64,000 nt of DNA from contig NW_027417595.1 of the NCBI RefSeq assembly GCF_009905375.1, positions 24,823 to 88,822 of the forward strand. The letters are read 5' to 3'. Each line of letters begins with the position of its first letter. Within the stretch, counting starts at the first letter, position 1. A program made the translations under genes and the position numbers. Positions 46,899 to 57,948 of the stretch are shown piece after piece. The DNA comes from Apium graveolens. Its lineage: Eukaryota > Streptophyta > Magnoliopsida > Apiales > Apiaceae. Under the pieces are notes generated by a model. That model was not told where the DNA came from and ran no database searches. It saw only the letters and a program-made list of their open reading frames with translations.

Positions 46899-48445
46899 CT
46901 AGCAATATGCCCGTGCTTCGCACACGGTTATAGTTTATTTTCCGAATTTTAGTCATTTACATTAACATAATAATATTAAAATTATAGAATATAAGAATTA
47001 AAATAGTAATAATTATTCATAATGAAAATACCAACATTGCAAAAAAATTTGAAGTAAATGAAACTAGTATTAAAAATTAGAAGAAAGTTGCAGGCTTTAT
47101 TATAGCTGAAGTAAAAACTTGAAACATGAAGCAAAAGTCTGGGTTACAAACCACTTAAAGTAGAACATGAAAACAATGATGAAAAGCCATGAGAACATTA
47201 CAATAAAACTTAAACGAAGGAAAACAGAGTCTGGCTATAATAAAACTAAAATGAAGGAAAACATCAACGGTGCCTGGTGCCTGGTGCCTGCAAACATGAC
47301 TGGCTCTCTCTCATTGAACCAGCAACCAGCTACAAACATGGTTCACTCCTCCTACAATACACGGAGAAGTATAACAGATGCATTAGTACATACAACCATA
47401 AACTTGAGTACTGGTAAATATAAACAAAAAAATGTACGCTGCAATTAAAATGTAATAAATAATTTAAAATTCATTAACCGTCTTAATCTTCTTGGAGATT
47501 GATTTTGTAGTGTCGGGAGTTTCGCCAGAAGTAGATAAATCAATCACATTCTGAAGGAAAAAAAATTATTTGTTAGTGAAAATGGAATAGAGCGGTGTTT
47601 AATACTAAAAATGTTATAAAATTATTTTAATAATTCTTACTTCTGAGAAGCTAGCAGCAGAAAACCCATCCATTGTACAATCAGAGTTTGATGGGCTTGA
47701 ACCAAGATTGTCAAACATATCGGTGACTATGAATATCTTACTATTCAGCAAGACATTATCATCGCTAATTTGGATCTTGAAAGTGAATTTCTTCCCACAA
47801 ATTGCCTTAATCTTAGCAGGATAACCACTCATTCCTCCATTCTAATCAAACAATAATTGTACATAATATAAATTTTGTGTTAGTAAAACATATTGAGTTT
47901 GTTAAAATATTTTATAGATATGTATAGAAATTAAGTATTAAGTATTAAGTACCTTTAATATCTCAGCAATAAGTTTGGTTGCAGTCTGGCCAATTGCTCG
48001 TTTAGCAGCACGATCCTTCAAAATGAAATTAAACGCCTCTGTAGCGTCTTCAGCGAGAACAACAATCTTGAACCTGATTCATAAGTCTAAATAAGAAATA
48101 GCAGGAGGCTTGACGCAATAGTAAATGGAATTAGTAAAAGTACATCTTTTAGAAAGCCGAAAGCAACAACCTTTTCTCAGGAACAGGTATATTCCTTGGA
48201 CAGTCTAGGCACTTGTACTTTCCATCGTACTTTAGCACCTCCGATTCGTAGTAGTTGCAACAGTTGTACCACCAGCTCTCATTTTCTTCAACATTTGATA
48301 TGTTGACAGTGCACATATAAAATTTCTACATGTACGTTTGAGGTGATGAACAATTAGAAAAGTGAAATAAGCTAAACTTTAAAAATGGTTTGAAACAATA
48401 TTATTTAACCACCTTCAGCTCATCAGATATTGTCTTCTCTCCAAG
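46899..48445 (-). mobile_element. Helitron (3' end defined) carrying an RPA1-like gene fragment
   Basis: On the minus strand the terminus reads CCGTGTGCGAAGCACGG, a short hairpin, then GCATATTG and the terminal CTAG (46899-46902), with T as next base: the canonical Helitron 3' end and insertion site. The element extends toward higher coordinates. Its 5' TC end is not seen; copia coding sequence begins by about 48446, so the Helitron may be 5'-truncated or the copia element may abut it. No Rep/helicase is present, so it would be non-autonomous. Confidence 0.65.
47464..48445 (-). pseudogene. RPA1-like (replication protein A 70-kDa subunit) C-terminal fragment, spliceable
   Basis: On the minus strand the exons 48325-48171, 48073-47953, 47841-47641 and 47550-47464 have AG/GT borders and join in frame to 187 aa and a stop. 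A further upstream exon piece ends at 48413 (ISDELK, then GT) and is cut off near 48445. Exon 48325-48171 encodes ESWWYNCCNYYESEV...KYKCLDC, the degenerate zinc ribbon of the RPA1 DBD-C OB fold. The next exon, FKIVVLAEDATEAFNFILKDRAAK, and the one after it continue that OB fold. RPA1 binds single-stranded DNA; RPA-like genes are often carried by plant Helitrons. The N-terminal OB folds are missing here, so I call it a fragment although the surviving frame is intact. Confidence 0.78.
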
Positions 48446-49148
48446 CTCTTTTCTTATGTCCGTGTTAAAGATTCCGACAGGGACAAGCTTGATCCGAAAG
48501 CAAAGAAGTGTATCTTTATTGGTTATGGCTCAGATGATATGGGTTACCGTTTTTGGGATGAACTGACTAAGAAGGTCGTTAGAAGTAGAGATGTTACTTT
48601 TAATGAGAATGCAGTGTATAAGGATAAGCTTGTAGTCGATTCGAGTTTACAAAGGAACAACCTGAGAAAGAGGAAGCAGTGCTTGAAGATATTACAGAAA
48701 CAGATCTTGCAGGAAATAGTGGGAGTTCGGAGTATGTTGATGACAGGGTTCCAGTAACTCCACAGACTGAGGTAAGAAAATCTAGCAGAAGTGTGAGGCC
48801 ACCACAAAGATATTCTCCTTCAGCATATTATATGTTATTGACCGAGGACGGGGAGCCTCAGTGTTATTTAGAGGCAGTACAAGTGAATGATTCAGTTCAG
48901 TGGAAATCAGCCATGGATGAGGAGATGAGTTCTCTTGAGAAGAATGAGACTTGGTCTTTAACAGAGTTACCAGCTGGAAAGAAGGCTTTACATAATAAAT
49001 GGGTGTTCAGGATCAAAGAAGAACATGATGGCAGCAAGAGATACAAGGCAATGTTAGTAGGCAGGGGTTATCGACAGAAAAAGGGTATTGACTATACCGA
49101 AATATTTTCTCCCGTTGTTAAGATGACTACAGTTAGAATTATGCTAAG
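48446..49148 (+). pseudogene. Tork-like Ty1/copia pol fragment, left part
   Basis: Encodes YVRVKDSDRDKLDPKAKKC and IFIGYGSDDMGYRFWDE (integrase C-terminal region). After a frameshift near 48660-48680 it encodes the start of reverse transcriptase, WKSAMDEEMSSLEKNETW and YRQKKGIDYTEIFSPVVKM, up to MLS. It stops at an inserted LTR (49149) and resumes at 60935. The RFWDE signature points to the Tork group. The 5' part of this element is missing; Helitron sequence lies to its left. Confidence 0.85.
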
Positions 49149-49742
49149 TGTTAGGTCACACACACACTGTAGAGGGGGTGAATATAGTGTAAAGTACAAT
49201 CAAATCGAACTTTAATAACTCAAGTAACAGAAAACAAACTTTATTGAAACAATAAACTCTGTTACAGTATGGAACTGTTACCTCTCAGTGATGAACAAAT
49301 ATCACGAGAGCTGCTAGGGTTACATTGAATAATCTTCTCGAATATGATAACACTTTTAGTGTAAACCCTATGTCTGTGTTTATATACTACACAGTTACAA
49401 GATAATCGCTAATTGATATGGAATATAATTCTGCTTCGTAAAATATATCAATCAGATATCTTTTCTTCCAAGTATTCTATTCTTCATAGAATTCCTTCTT
49501 TATGCATATCTCTTCTTATGTTTGTCTCGATCTTCTTTCCTTTAATCAGCTGTTGTCCGTATCTGAACGTCCTTCAGTACTTAAGTTCTGATATCCATCT
49601 TCTGATGATTATCTTCTGATAATATAAGTACTGATATCCTTAAGTCCTGACTTCCAGTAAGTACTGATTTATCCTGTTTAAGTAAGATCTGAAAACTAAA
49701 TATAAATCATATTAGCCATGACATTATCAACTATATCTAACA
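49149..49742 (-). repeat. 3' LTR (594 bp) of the RT-deleted element
   Basis: Minus-strand ends TGTTAGATATAG and GACCTAACA. It is the same length as the copy at 60341-60934. It contains several TCAGAACTTA, TCAGTACTTA and TCAGGACTTA words in the U3 part (49560-49690). Confidence 0.93.
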
Positions 49743-49754
49743 ATCTCCCCCAAC
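49743..49754 (-). other. Polypurine tract
   Basis: The minus strand reads GTTGGGGGAGAT directly before the 3' LTR. Confidence 0.88.
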
Positions 49755-49946
49755 TTGTAAATTAGCATAATATACAAGTTTAACAGATATTTGATGATGT
49801 CAAAAACATTAAGTACAAATGCATGAGAATTAGACTAGATAACTACAACTTACAATCCTTAAAGCTTTACCAATATTTAACTTCTGATAACAACTTAAGT
49901 CTGTACAAATATCAGAATTTAAGCAGTTGTAGATCTTGACTTGGCT

Positions 49947-52900
49947 TCATCTTCTGATCTCTCTAATGTCAGGAGTTGTTCTGAGATAGTTCTTCAACAA
50001 ATATCTCTCAGCATATCTGAGTTCATCAATCATCCTCCTTTTAGCATCTTTAAGCTCTGCAGTATCTTCACCAATTTGAAAGATTGCAGCCCTGAGATCA
50101 TTAATCTTAGCTTTTCTTATATCCTGATCCAGTCTGATCCAATATGCTTTATCAGACTCAAGACTGAATTCTACAGCCCTGTAACCCAGAAAGGTAGTTA
50201 TAATCTTAGCAGTGTTGGGCTTCATTTCAACTATATCACCCTTGTGATCTCTGTACTTTGGAACATATGTGTTGTCAGACTTCACAGAATAAAGCCTTTT
50301 CTGTCTCTGAATCTGATCCTTCAAATAGTTTGCAGCACTTCCTGTCAATCTGTCATTCACTTGAAGTAAGAATAGTACATGCTCCAATTCTTCAAAATAC
50401 TTCAATGGAATGGCATTTTGCCTTATATGATAAACCCTACCATCTGTCATGAAGTACAACAAGATGTGTTCTTTCAAGTAGGTATGGTAAACCATTTGTA
50501 CAGATTCCAGTTGATTCAATCTCTCAGGAGTTGCTCCAATACCTGGTTCACTCAAGGAAGTTGGATCATTGGTAGTGTTCTGTATTCTTCTTTCATCAGC
50601 ACTTCCCAATCCGATTTTATCTCTTTCTTCCTTTCCAGTAACTACTCTTGCTTCAAAACCACTTGCAGCAGTCTTCAAAGGTTGAGTCTGTTTTGCTTTA
50701 GTGAATCCTGGTAGGAGTGTCTTTGATTTATCTTCTGATATCAAGTTAACTTGACCTATGTCAGAGGTTACTTGCTTCTTCAAAATATCAGAACTTACTG
50801 TCTCTTGACTCTGAACAACTTAAGCCATGTCAGAGGTTGTCTTAAGAACTTTTCTTGAAGTCAGAGCAAGATCAGCATCTTCATCAGTAATTTCTTCATT
50901 CTCAGGAGGCACATAAACCTTGATAGGTTCACCAACCTTTTCTTTACCCTTGGATCTTGGATCTATCTGCGGTTGTGATTTAGCCAATGTTGCTTCAGTA
51001 TTTGTCCTTTCTTTTATCACAATGCCTTTGAGTTTTGAAAGTATCTTTTTACTAGAAGCTTTAGATTTAGACTTTTTCTGATTTAAGTCTGGCTTCTTCT
51101 TCCACTAAACTCTCCAAGTCCATTCCTGGATTTTCCTGAAGAAATAACTGTCTTGACATTTCTTCATCAAGATCTAAAAGTTTATCAAAACTTATCCTTT
51201 TACCAGTAGTATAACTAATTCTTTTTCCAGCATCAGAACTTGTCATGTGACTTGTGATTTCAGCTTTTCTTGATGAGAAACCTCTACCTTGACTTTGACC
51301 TCTACCCATTCCAGAGTTTCCTTGGTAATCCTTTTCATCATCCTTCCCTTTCAGTGTCTTATCAGTTTTGCATTTGGACTTAATTACTTTCTCCCCATTT
51401 TTGGCATCAGCAGGTAATAGAAGAGAGACAAGCAATTCCACTGAGGCTTGGATTTCACTAAGTTGAGATTGCTGAGAAGCTTGATTTTTCAGAATATCAT
51501 CAATCTGAGCTTGTTGTTTCTCTTGAGTCTTCTCAATATAAGCAACTCGGTCAAAGGTAGATTGGAAGAATTTTTTCTTGTCAATTTTCTGAATTTGTTC
51601 CTGTTTGATGAATTTTTCCTGAATCTTGTGTAGCTCTGCATGAGTAGTTGAATGGAGACCTTGTAGATGTTTAGTACTCAATGCAGTGACTCTAAGCTAT
51701 GTTTTGAAATCTTCAGTATTTAACATCTCATCAGCTTTTGTCAAGTGCTCATCCAGATTCTTTGCAGATGGAACACAAGTAATTGAGTTCCATTCCTTAG
51801 ACAACTCCTGACCAGCAGGAGTTTCACTCCAAGGCACTGGTGCTTCTCTGGTAACAAACTTCTTAACAAGTTCAGATTTAAGAACTGTTTGTTGAGGGGC
51901 ATGTCCTGAAGGACCTGCTTCATCAGTATCTGCTTGTAGAGCAGCATCACCAGTATCTCCAGCATTTGCAGCATCAGAACTTACAGAATCAGCATCTTCT
52001 GACAAAACGACAGTATGTGAAGCAATTGAGGCTTCAACATCATCTTCTAAGTGCTGATCTGGATCCAAGTTCTGATCAACAACCATATCCTGATGCTCAC
52101 CTATATTCTGATCATCAGCATCTAGATGCAGAGAAGGTGTATTAGATAATTCTGGAGTTTGAGCAGCATCAGTAACAGGTGTTGTTGATGGATTAGTTGC
52201 TGTTGGAGCTTCTAAGTAAAGTACTTCAGGCACAACCAAGTTCTGGATATCAATATCAGCACTTGTGCCTGAATTAACAGGAGATACAGTCTTAGGAGAC
52301 ACGGATGGTGTGTTGGCCTTATCAGTACCAGCTTCCTTAGTTGGAGTTAATGGAGAAGTAGTGGCTTTAGCAGATTCTGGTTCTTGTGAGATCAGAGATT
52401 CCTGATCTCCTTCCTTAGCTGCTGCTTCCTCATCATCTGAAACTGGCTTTTTTGCCCTCTATTTCTTGTATCTCTTTGAAGATATGGATTCCTTGGGAGT
52501 TTCATCAACAGTCATTCGTCTAAGCCTTTTGAGAAGCCTAGATCCCCCAATTGTAGAATCCTTCTGAGAAGGAACTTTCTCAGCTTCTTTGACAACAGGT
52601 TCTGATGTAGAAACTTGTTCCTCACTGTCAGATTCATCTCTCAAAACAATCCTCCTTCTCTTCTGAGGTGTTTGAGGAACAGTCTTTGTCCTTTTAGGCT
52701 TGGAAGATGAAGGCTTCACAGTAGGTGCTGAGGATGAGGGTTGAGCTGTCTGTGAAGTGGAGAGATATGATTTGAGATATGTTCTGAGGGATGGTTGAGT
52801 AGTATGAACGGTATGGTCTGTTGGTTGCTGTGGTGTTTGAGATGTGGTGGTAGGTTGGATATCAGGATAAACAGATCTATAGGTGTCAGGATCGGCATCT

Positions 52901-53688
52901 ACCAAGATCTGTTTTACAGACTGAGGAATCTGTAATGGTCTAACCACTGTTTTCTTAAGATCAGCATTTACCAAATCATTAAAGGCTCGTTTTGCAATTT
53001 TGAAAGGTGCAGTTAAGTCAGTGGTAGGTTGGGGTTCATCAGCACAACAAAAATTATATATAAGCTGACAAAATCTAGCAAAGTAAACAACATTCCTATC
53101 TTCTGTCATCCTATCCCCAATAAAACCTATCACAGCATTTACAAAATTGAAATGAGTTTGGTTAATGAGTGCATACCCGATGTGCTGACTCATTATAGGG
53201 ATTGCATCAAAGTTAGAACACTTATTTCCAAAAGCTTTAGTGATGCAGTCGAAGAAGAAACTCCATTCCTTTATGATATGAGCCCGTTTCAACTGCCCAA
53301 GCTTTGCCAAACTCTGCTCATACCCCAAACTAGCCATTAATTCTTTAAGAGATGATTCCTCCGGGGTTGAAAAAGTACATCCTTCTGGTAAATGTAGAGC
53401 CTTTCGAATTGTACCAGAAGTTACCACATGTGTAGAATCATCCACTTCGAAAACAATACTGGGAGTACCATGTGTGCCACCATTATCAAAGTGCCCAGTC
53501 CGCCAAAACGTCAGAACTTGTTGGCCGGAAAAGACTGAAGGCTGGGTCAATGCATACCCGATTTCATTGTGTGCAAGAAGATCTTGCACAAAATGCAACT
53601 CAGATGGAGCTTCAGCATGATCGAGAATTGCAGCATAGTTGTTTGGAACAAATTTAGCTCCATCAATGATCAAATCCTTAGGTGCCAT
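49947..53688 (-). pseudogene. Extra ORF downstream of pol (env-position protein), nearly complete copy
   Basis: The start MAPKDLIIDG at 53688 opens a 409-aa frame, then further frames follow (52302-51697, 51681-51067, 51020-50820, 50783-49947). About five stops or frameshifts lie between them, near 52459, 51697, 51067 and 50820. Inferred original length is about 1200 aa. Region 1 (~270 aa) is globular with Trp, Phe and Cys (FWRTGHFDNGG, KEWSFFFDCITKAFGNKC, YFARFCQLIYNFCC). Region 2 is low-complexity Ser/Thr/Pro and acidic. Region 3 is a coiled coil (DRVAYIEKTQEKQQAQIDDI) and a Lys-rich stretch. Region 4 (~180 aa) is a conserved C-terminal domain (YLKEHILLYFMTDGRVYHI, RAAIFQIGEDTAELK). No signal peptide or clear transmembrane helix, so I do not call it an envelope protein. 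Function unknown. Confidence 0.8.
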
Positions 53689-54404
53689 GAGAAAAATCGA
53701 GATTTAAGAGTGCCTGTTAGGTGTTTGATAAAATGTCTGTATGAAAAACCAACGTCAGGAGATGAAAGAGAGTAAAAGCAAAGAGAGAGATAAAGTTGAA
53801 AAAGTAAATAAAAGATTGTATAATCTTCTCTCTCTTACTTATACTTGGTAAAAAAATATAACCGTTGGACACCTGTTAGACATGCAACAATAATGAATAT
53901 TTAATGGGCATGGGAAAACAGTAATCATTACTTACCCACTTGCAGTTTTTCAAGGAAAAACCGTTCCACTTACCCAGTAATTCCATTAATCAAGGTAAAT
54001 CAGTTTTAATTCAAAATTGAAACTGTTTCCACTTATTCAATTATTTTTCACGGCAACACCAATATTCTGAAAAAAAATTCGAGTGAGAATGACCAAAATA
54101 AATCAAGGGAACAAGTACTGATAACATAAAATCAGAACTTAATTTAAATTTAAATTGTAATGGTCATCAGAATATGAATATTTATCAGGATTTATCAATG
54201 CATTTCAGAACATCTCAGAGACAAGAACTTGCAAAAAAAGAAATTTCATTAATATATTAAGAGAATACATTCATGAAATTTAAATTACATCAGAACTTTT
54301 ACAAGATTGTCCTAAGCTTCTAAACCTAACATCAACAGCCTTAGTCCTAGCTCAAGAAGCAGGGCAAGGCTGACGATGAAGAAAAATAGGAAGAAAAAAA
54401 TAAA
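53689..54404. other. Spacer between the extra ORF and the small ORF
   Basis: About 715 bp of AT-rich non-coding DNA inside the element, with TCAGAACTTA words near 54128 and 54292. It could hold a promoter for the extra ORF; none is demonstrable. Confidence 0.5.
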
Positions 54405-54674
54405 TCATTTCTTCTTCCTACTCTCGACAAACAGAATAGCGAGGCGGATGATTCGCTCTTGCTGGCGGAGAGCTTCCAGCCTTTCCTCCTCCAATCGCTC
54501 CAGATGGAGATGGTAATCCATGTAGAAGAACAGGAGGTGGGTGAGTACCTCCTGGGGAACTGAGTCCCATATCTCATCAGGAATGACAGAGACGTGCAAT
54601 TCCTGCTGCCAGGCTTCACAGCTCAGCTCCATGTTGAATGTTTCATAGTTCAGAAATATATTGTAATTGACCAT
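54405..54674 (-). CDS. 89-aa ORF between pol and the extra ORF
   Basis: Starts MVNYNIFLNYETF and ends ESRKKK. The first half is acidic and aromatic with two Trp. The second half (LERLEEERLEALRQQERIIRLA) is a charged amphipathic helix that could form a coiled coil. It is intact although its neighbours are broken, and it stands alone on the coding strand. A TATA-like TATATAGG on the minus strand near 54754 lies upstream. I do not recognise the protein. It may be an accessory retroelement product or a chance ORF. Confidence 0.45.
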   Translation of the reverse strand: MVNYNIFLNYETFNMELSCEAWQQELHVSVIPDEIWDSVPQEVLTHLLFFYMDYHLHLERLEEERLEALRQQERIIRLAILFVESRKKK

Positions 54675-56104
54675 GGTGTTTTTGATATTAAGAGTATGAA
54701 GATGAGTTTGAGATAAAGGAGTTGATGTGAAGGCTGATGTGAAGTGGTTGTTTATATAGGCAAAAGAATGCCAGGAAACGCAAGGAAATTTAATGCTGAC
54801 AGGTAGAATTAATTCTACCTCGTCTCCCTAGACTTGGAAAAAAGAAAAACAGTCATTGGAAAGGTAAAACATGGTTTAATGCGCACAAAAAGCAAGTAAA
54901 AATGACTGTGCATGTACAAGTACCACTATCCCTAAATATAGTGACTGTTGATCTTCCACTTCAACATATTCTGGTTTAAACTGAGACTGTTTTTAAATTT
55001 TATCCACAAATAAGTCAAGTAAAGGATCAGATTTTAATATCAGAACTTAGACTTATATCAGAACTTAACAGTTATCAGAACATAAATTCTTAAATCGAAA
55101 AATGAATGCCTATCTTAGTAAGTCTTCACACAAATTCTGATATAGATTCTTCAGAACTTAATCATCAGAACGTGCAATCAGAACTTGTCCTCAGAATTTG
55201 TGCAATGTGACACATAAACTGTTCATCTAAAATAACATGGATCACCACAGTTATTTTTATCATTCATATGGAGTGTTTAGTGTGTGCATTAAGCTAATTA
55301 TCATACAAAGAGTAAAGTCTGATTCACTTTAGTACATCTTAGAAATAAGTCATAACTAAAACTTTACTAAAAACCTGTCATTATTCTGAAACCTACTATT
55401 GAATGAGTTCATGCTTGAGTCCACCTCAACTATTTTGTGCTAATTTTGTGCATCTTTTTAAATTCTATTTTACAGTGGCTTCTCAGTGTAAGTGAGTCAC
55501 GACTGCTTATCAGAATTTATGCTATTATCAGAGTATTTCTCCAATAATCATAGAGTGTGAAAAGTCACCAAGAAAATATTTTGCTTTTCTGATGCATATT
55601 TACTTAATACCAGCAATGCACTTGGGTCGTTCCTTCCACATTTTTACTCTAGATCTCAAAGGAGTACCTGAATTTTAATCCTTGAAACTTTTCTTTTTCT
55701 TTTGATAAGAGAGGTTTGTCAGCACTTAATACATTCAACAGATTTACTAGCATCAGAACTTAACAGATGAGAAGCAATATTATAGTTTGTGACTTAGTAA
55801 TAAGATAGACAAAGTAAACTCAACTAGGCTCAATATCAGAAATTGCTTGTGTCAATGGATTTCCACATAAATAGTTACTTCTAACATGGGATCATTAGTA
55901 TATTGAAGATTACTAGGTCAACATCTAGCACAGGTATCCTCATAGGATTGAATAGTTACATAAACAGACATATCATTTTCAGAGTTTAGAAAGTTACATC
56001 AGACAACAGTTAGTACTTAAGCAAATTTTTAAATAAGCATAGAATACACAAAGAGAGTAATTTCTGTAAATACTGATCATAAAGTCTGATGCATCAGAAC
56101 AAAA
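54675..56104. other. 1.4-kb non-coding spacer after pol
   Basis: No coding frame of note. It contains repeated TCAGAACTTA-like words (about 55041, 55056, 55152, 55185 and 55750). In an intact family member this would lie between the pol stop and the accessory ORFs. Confidence 0.55.
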
Positions 56105-56290
56105 CTAAGAAAATTTAGAGAAAGAACCTGAAACCATTCCAAGTTCATTTACCAATCTTGTAAAAGTAGCTTCACACAGTGGTTTTGTGAAGATATCTGC
56201 TAGTTGTTGATCTGTTAGAACAAAGTGCAATTCCACTGTACCTTCATCCACATGTTCCCTTATGAAGTGGGTTTTCTCTAGAACTGGATG
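56105..56290 (-). pseudogene. RNase H C-terminal tail of copia pol after a large deletion
   Basis: Encodes THFIREHVDEGTVELHFVLTDQQLADIFTKPL and ends VSGSFSKFS at 56105. This is the last part of copia RNase H, normally preceded by about 2 kb of RT and RNase H. Here it joins the Ser-rich spacer after integrase directly, within about 40 bp of 56290, and in another frame. This is the deletion scar. Confidence 0.85.
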
Positions 56291-57948
56291 CTCCCCCATG
56301 ATCCATACTGTCTTCATTTTCATTTTCTGATGCTCCCCCTGAAACTATGCTCTCTGAGTTGGATTCTTCAGAATTTGGATTTTCAGAACTATCAGAACTT
56401 GGCTTATCAGAACTTGACGAATCAGAACTTGAAGAGCCAGATGTATGTTCTGATGCTTCTTGAGATGTGGTAATATCTTGAGTATGCTCCCCCTGCATAG
56501 GTGCATCTTCCTTTGGTGAAGTCACCACAGTTTCAATAACATCAGAGTTTAATCCATCAGAGTTTGCAGTATCAAGACTTATATTGTCAGGATTTTCAGT
56601 ATTAGAATTTGAGTCTTCATTTTCAAATCTCAGCTGATCATGATCAATAAAATCTTCAAGTTCAGTAATCTTCTTATCATCAAAAGAGACATTGATAGAT
56701 TCCATGACCACTCTTGTTCTCAAGTTATAGACTCTGAAGGCTTTTGTGGAAAGTGGATATCCAACAAAGATTCCTTCAAATTTAGATAGCTGTTTAGGAT
56801 GAATCTTAAGAACAAAACACTTGCATCCAAGTACATGAAAATACTTCAGATTTGGCTTCTTTTTCTTTACCATCTCATATGGTGTCTTTCCTTGCTTGTT
56901 AATGAGTGTTGCATTCTGAGTAAAACAAGCAGTCTGCACAGCTTCAGCCCAGAAATAGGTTGGAAGCTTTGCTTCTTCAAGCATTATACGTGCAGCTTCA
57001 ATGAAAGTTTTATTCTTCCTTTCAACAACTCCATTTTGCTGTGGAGTTTCAGGAGCAGAGTATTCCTGCTTAATTTCATGGTTTTTGCAGAACTCTTCCA
57101 TTATCAAATTCTTGAACTCAGTGCCATTATCACTCCTTATTGTCTTCACAGAATCTTTGACCAATTTATCCAGTTGTTTGACATGATCAATCAAGATAGA
57201 TGCAGTTTTACTTTTTGTGTGCAAGAAATACACCCATGTATATCTGGTGAACTCATCCACTATGACCATAGCGTATTTCTTCTTTGCAATAGACATGACA
57301 TTTACTGGACCAAATAGATCAACATGTAGTAGGTGATAAGGCTCAAGAATTGATGATTCAGTCTTGCTCTTGAATGGGGATTTTCTTTGTTTAGCCTTCT
57401 GACAAGAATCACAAAGGCCATCAGGAGCAAATACTGACTTTGGCAGTCCTCTCACAAGATCTTTCTTGACCAACTCATTTATATTGTTGAAATTTAAATG
57501 AGAGAGTTTCTTGTGCCAATTCCAGCTTTCTTCAATTGATGCTCTACTCATCAGACAGATTGCAGAACCATCAGTACTTGTGGAAAGCTTAGCTTCATAA
57601 ATGTTACCACACATGTATCCTTTCAGAACAACTTTGCCTTTAGATTTACTCACAACTTCACAGTGTTCTTCAAAGAAATCAACATGATAACCTCTGTCAC
57701 AGATTTGACTTATACTCAGCAGATTGTGTTTAAGTCCTGAGACCAGAGCTACTTCTTTAATGATGACATTCCCAAGATTGATATTGCCATATCAAAGTTT
57801 TTCCAACGTTGCCATCTCCATAAGAAACACATGGGCCAGCTTTCTCCACAAAGTCTGATAGCAGGGCTTTATTTCCAGTCATATGTCCTGAACATCCACT
57901 GTCCAGAACCAGGATGTTTTTCCTATTGTCTTGCAATCACAAAGACCA
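56244..57948 (-). pseudogene. Copia protease and integrase, RT missing
   Basis: The protease active site LVLDSGCSGHMTG lies near 57880-57920. A frameshift near 57795 breaks the region to the GAG-pre-integrase domain (SQICDRGYHVDF, WNWHKKLSHLNF). The integrase core shows HVDLFGPVNV (57330), FTRYTWVYFL (57240), IRSDNGTEF (57140) and TPQQNGVVERKN (57030), giving its DDE triad. The C-terminal GCKCFVLK and FEGIFVGYPL motifs follow. It ends in a Ser/Asn/Asp-rich linker where AAGTTCTGAT recurs as codons for Ser-Ser-Asp. The normal RT (WELV to YVDDI) is absent. Two stops (TAG, TGA) separate it from gag in the same frame. Confidence 0.88.

Noticed and set aside
47167..47448. 93-aa + strand ORF in the Helitron
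   Set aside because: Antisense-side and downstream of the RPA1-like exons, with no domain; most likely chance.
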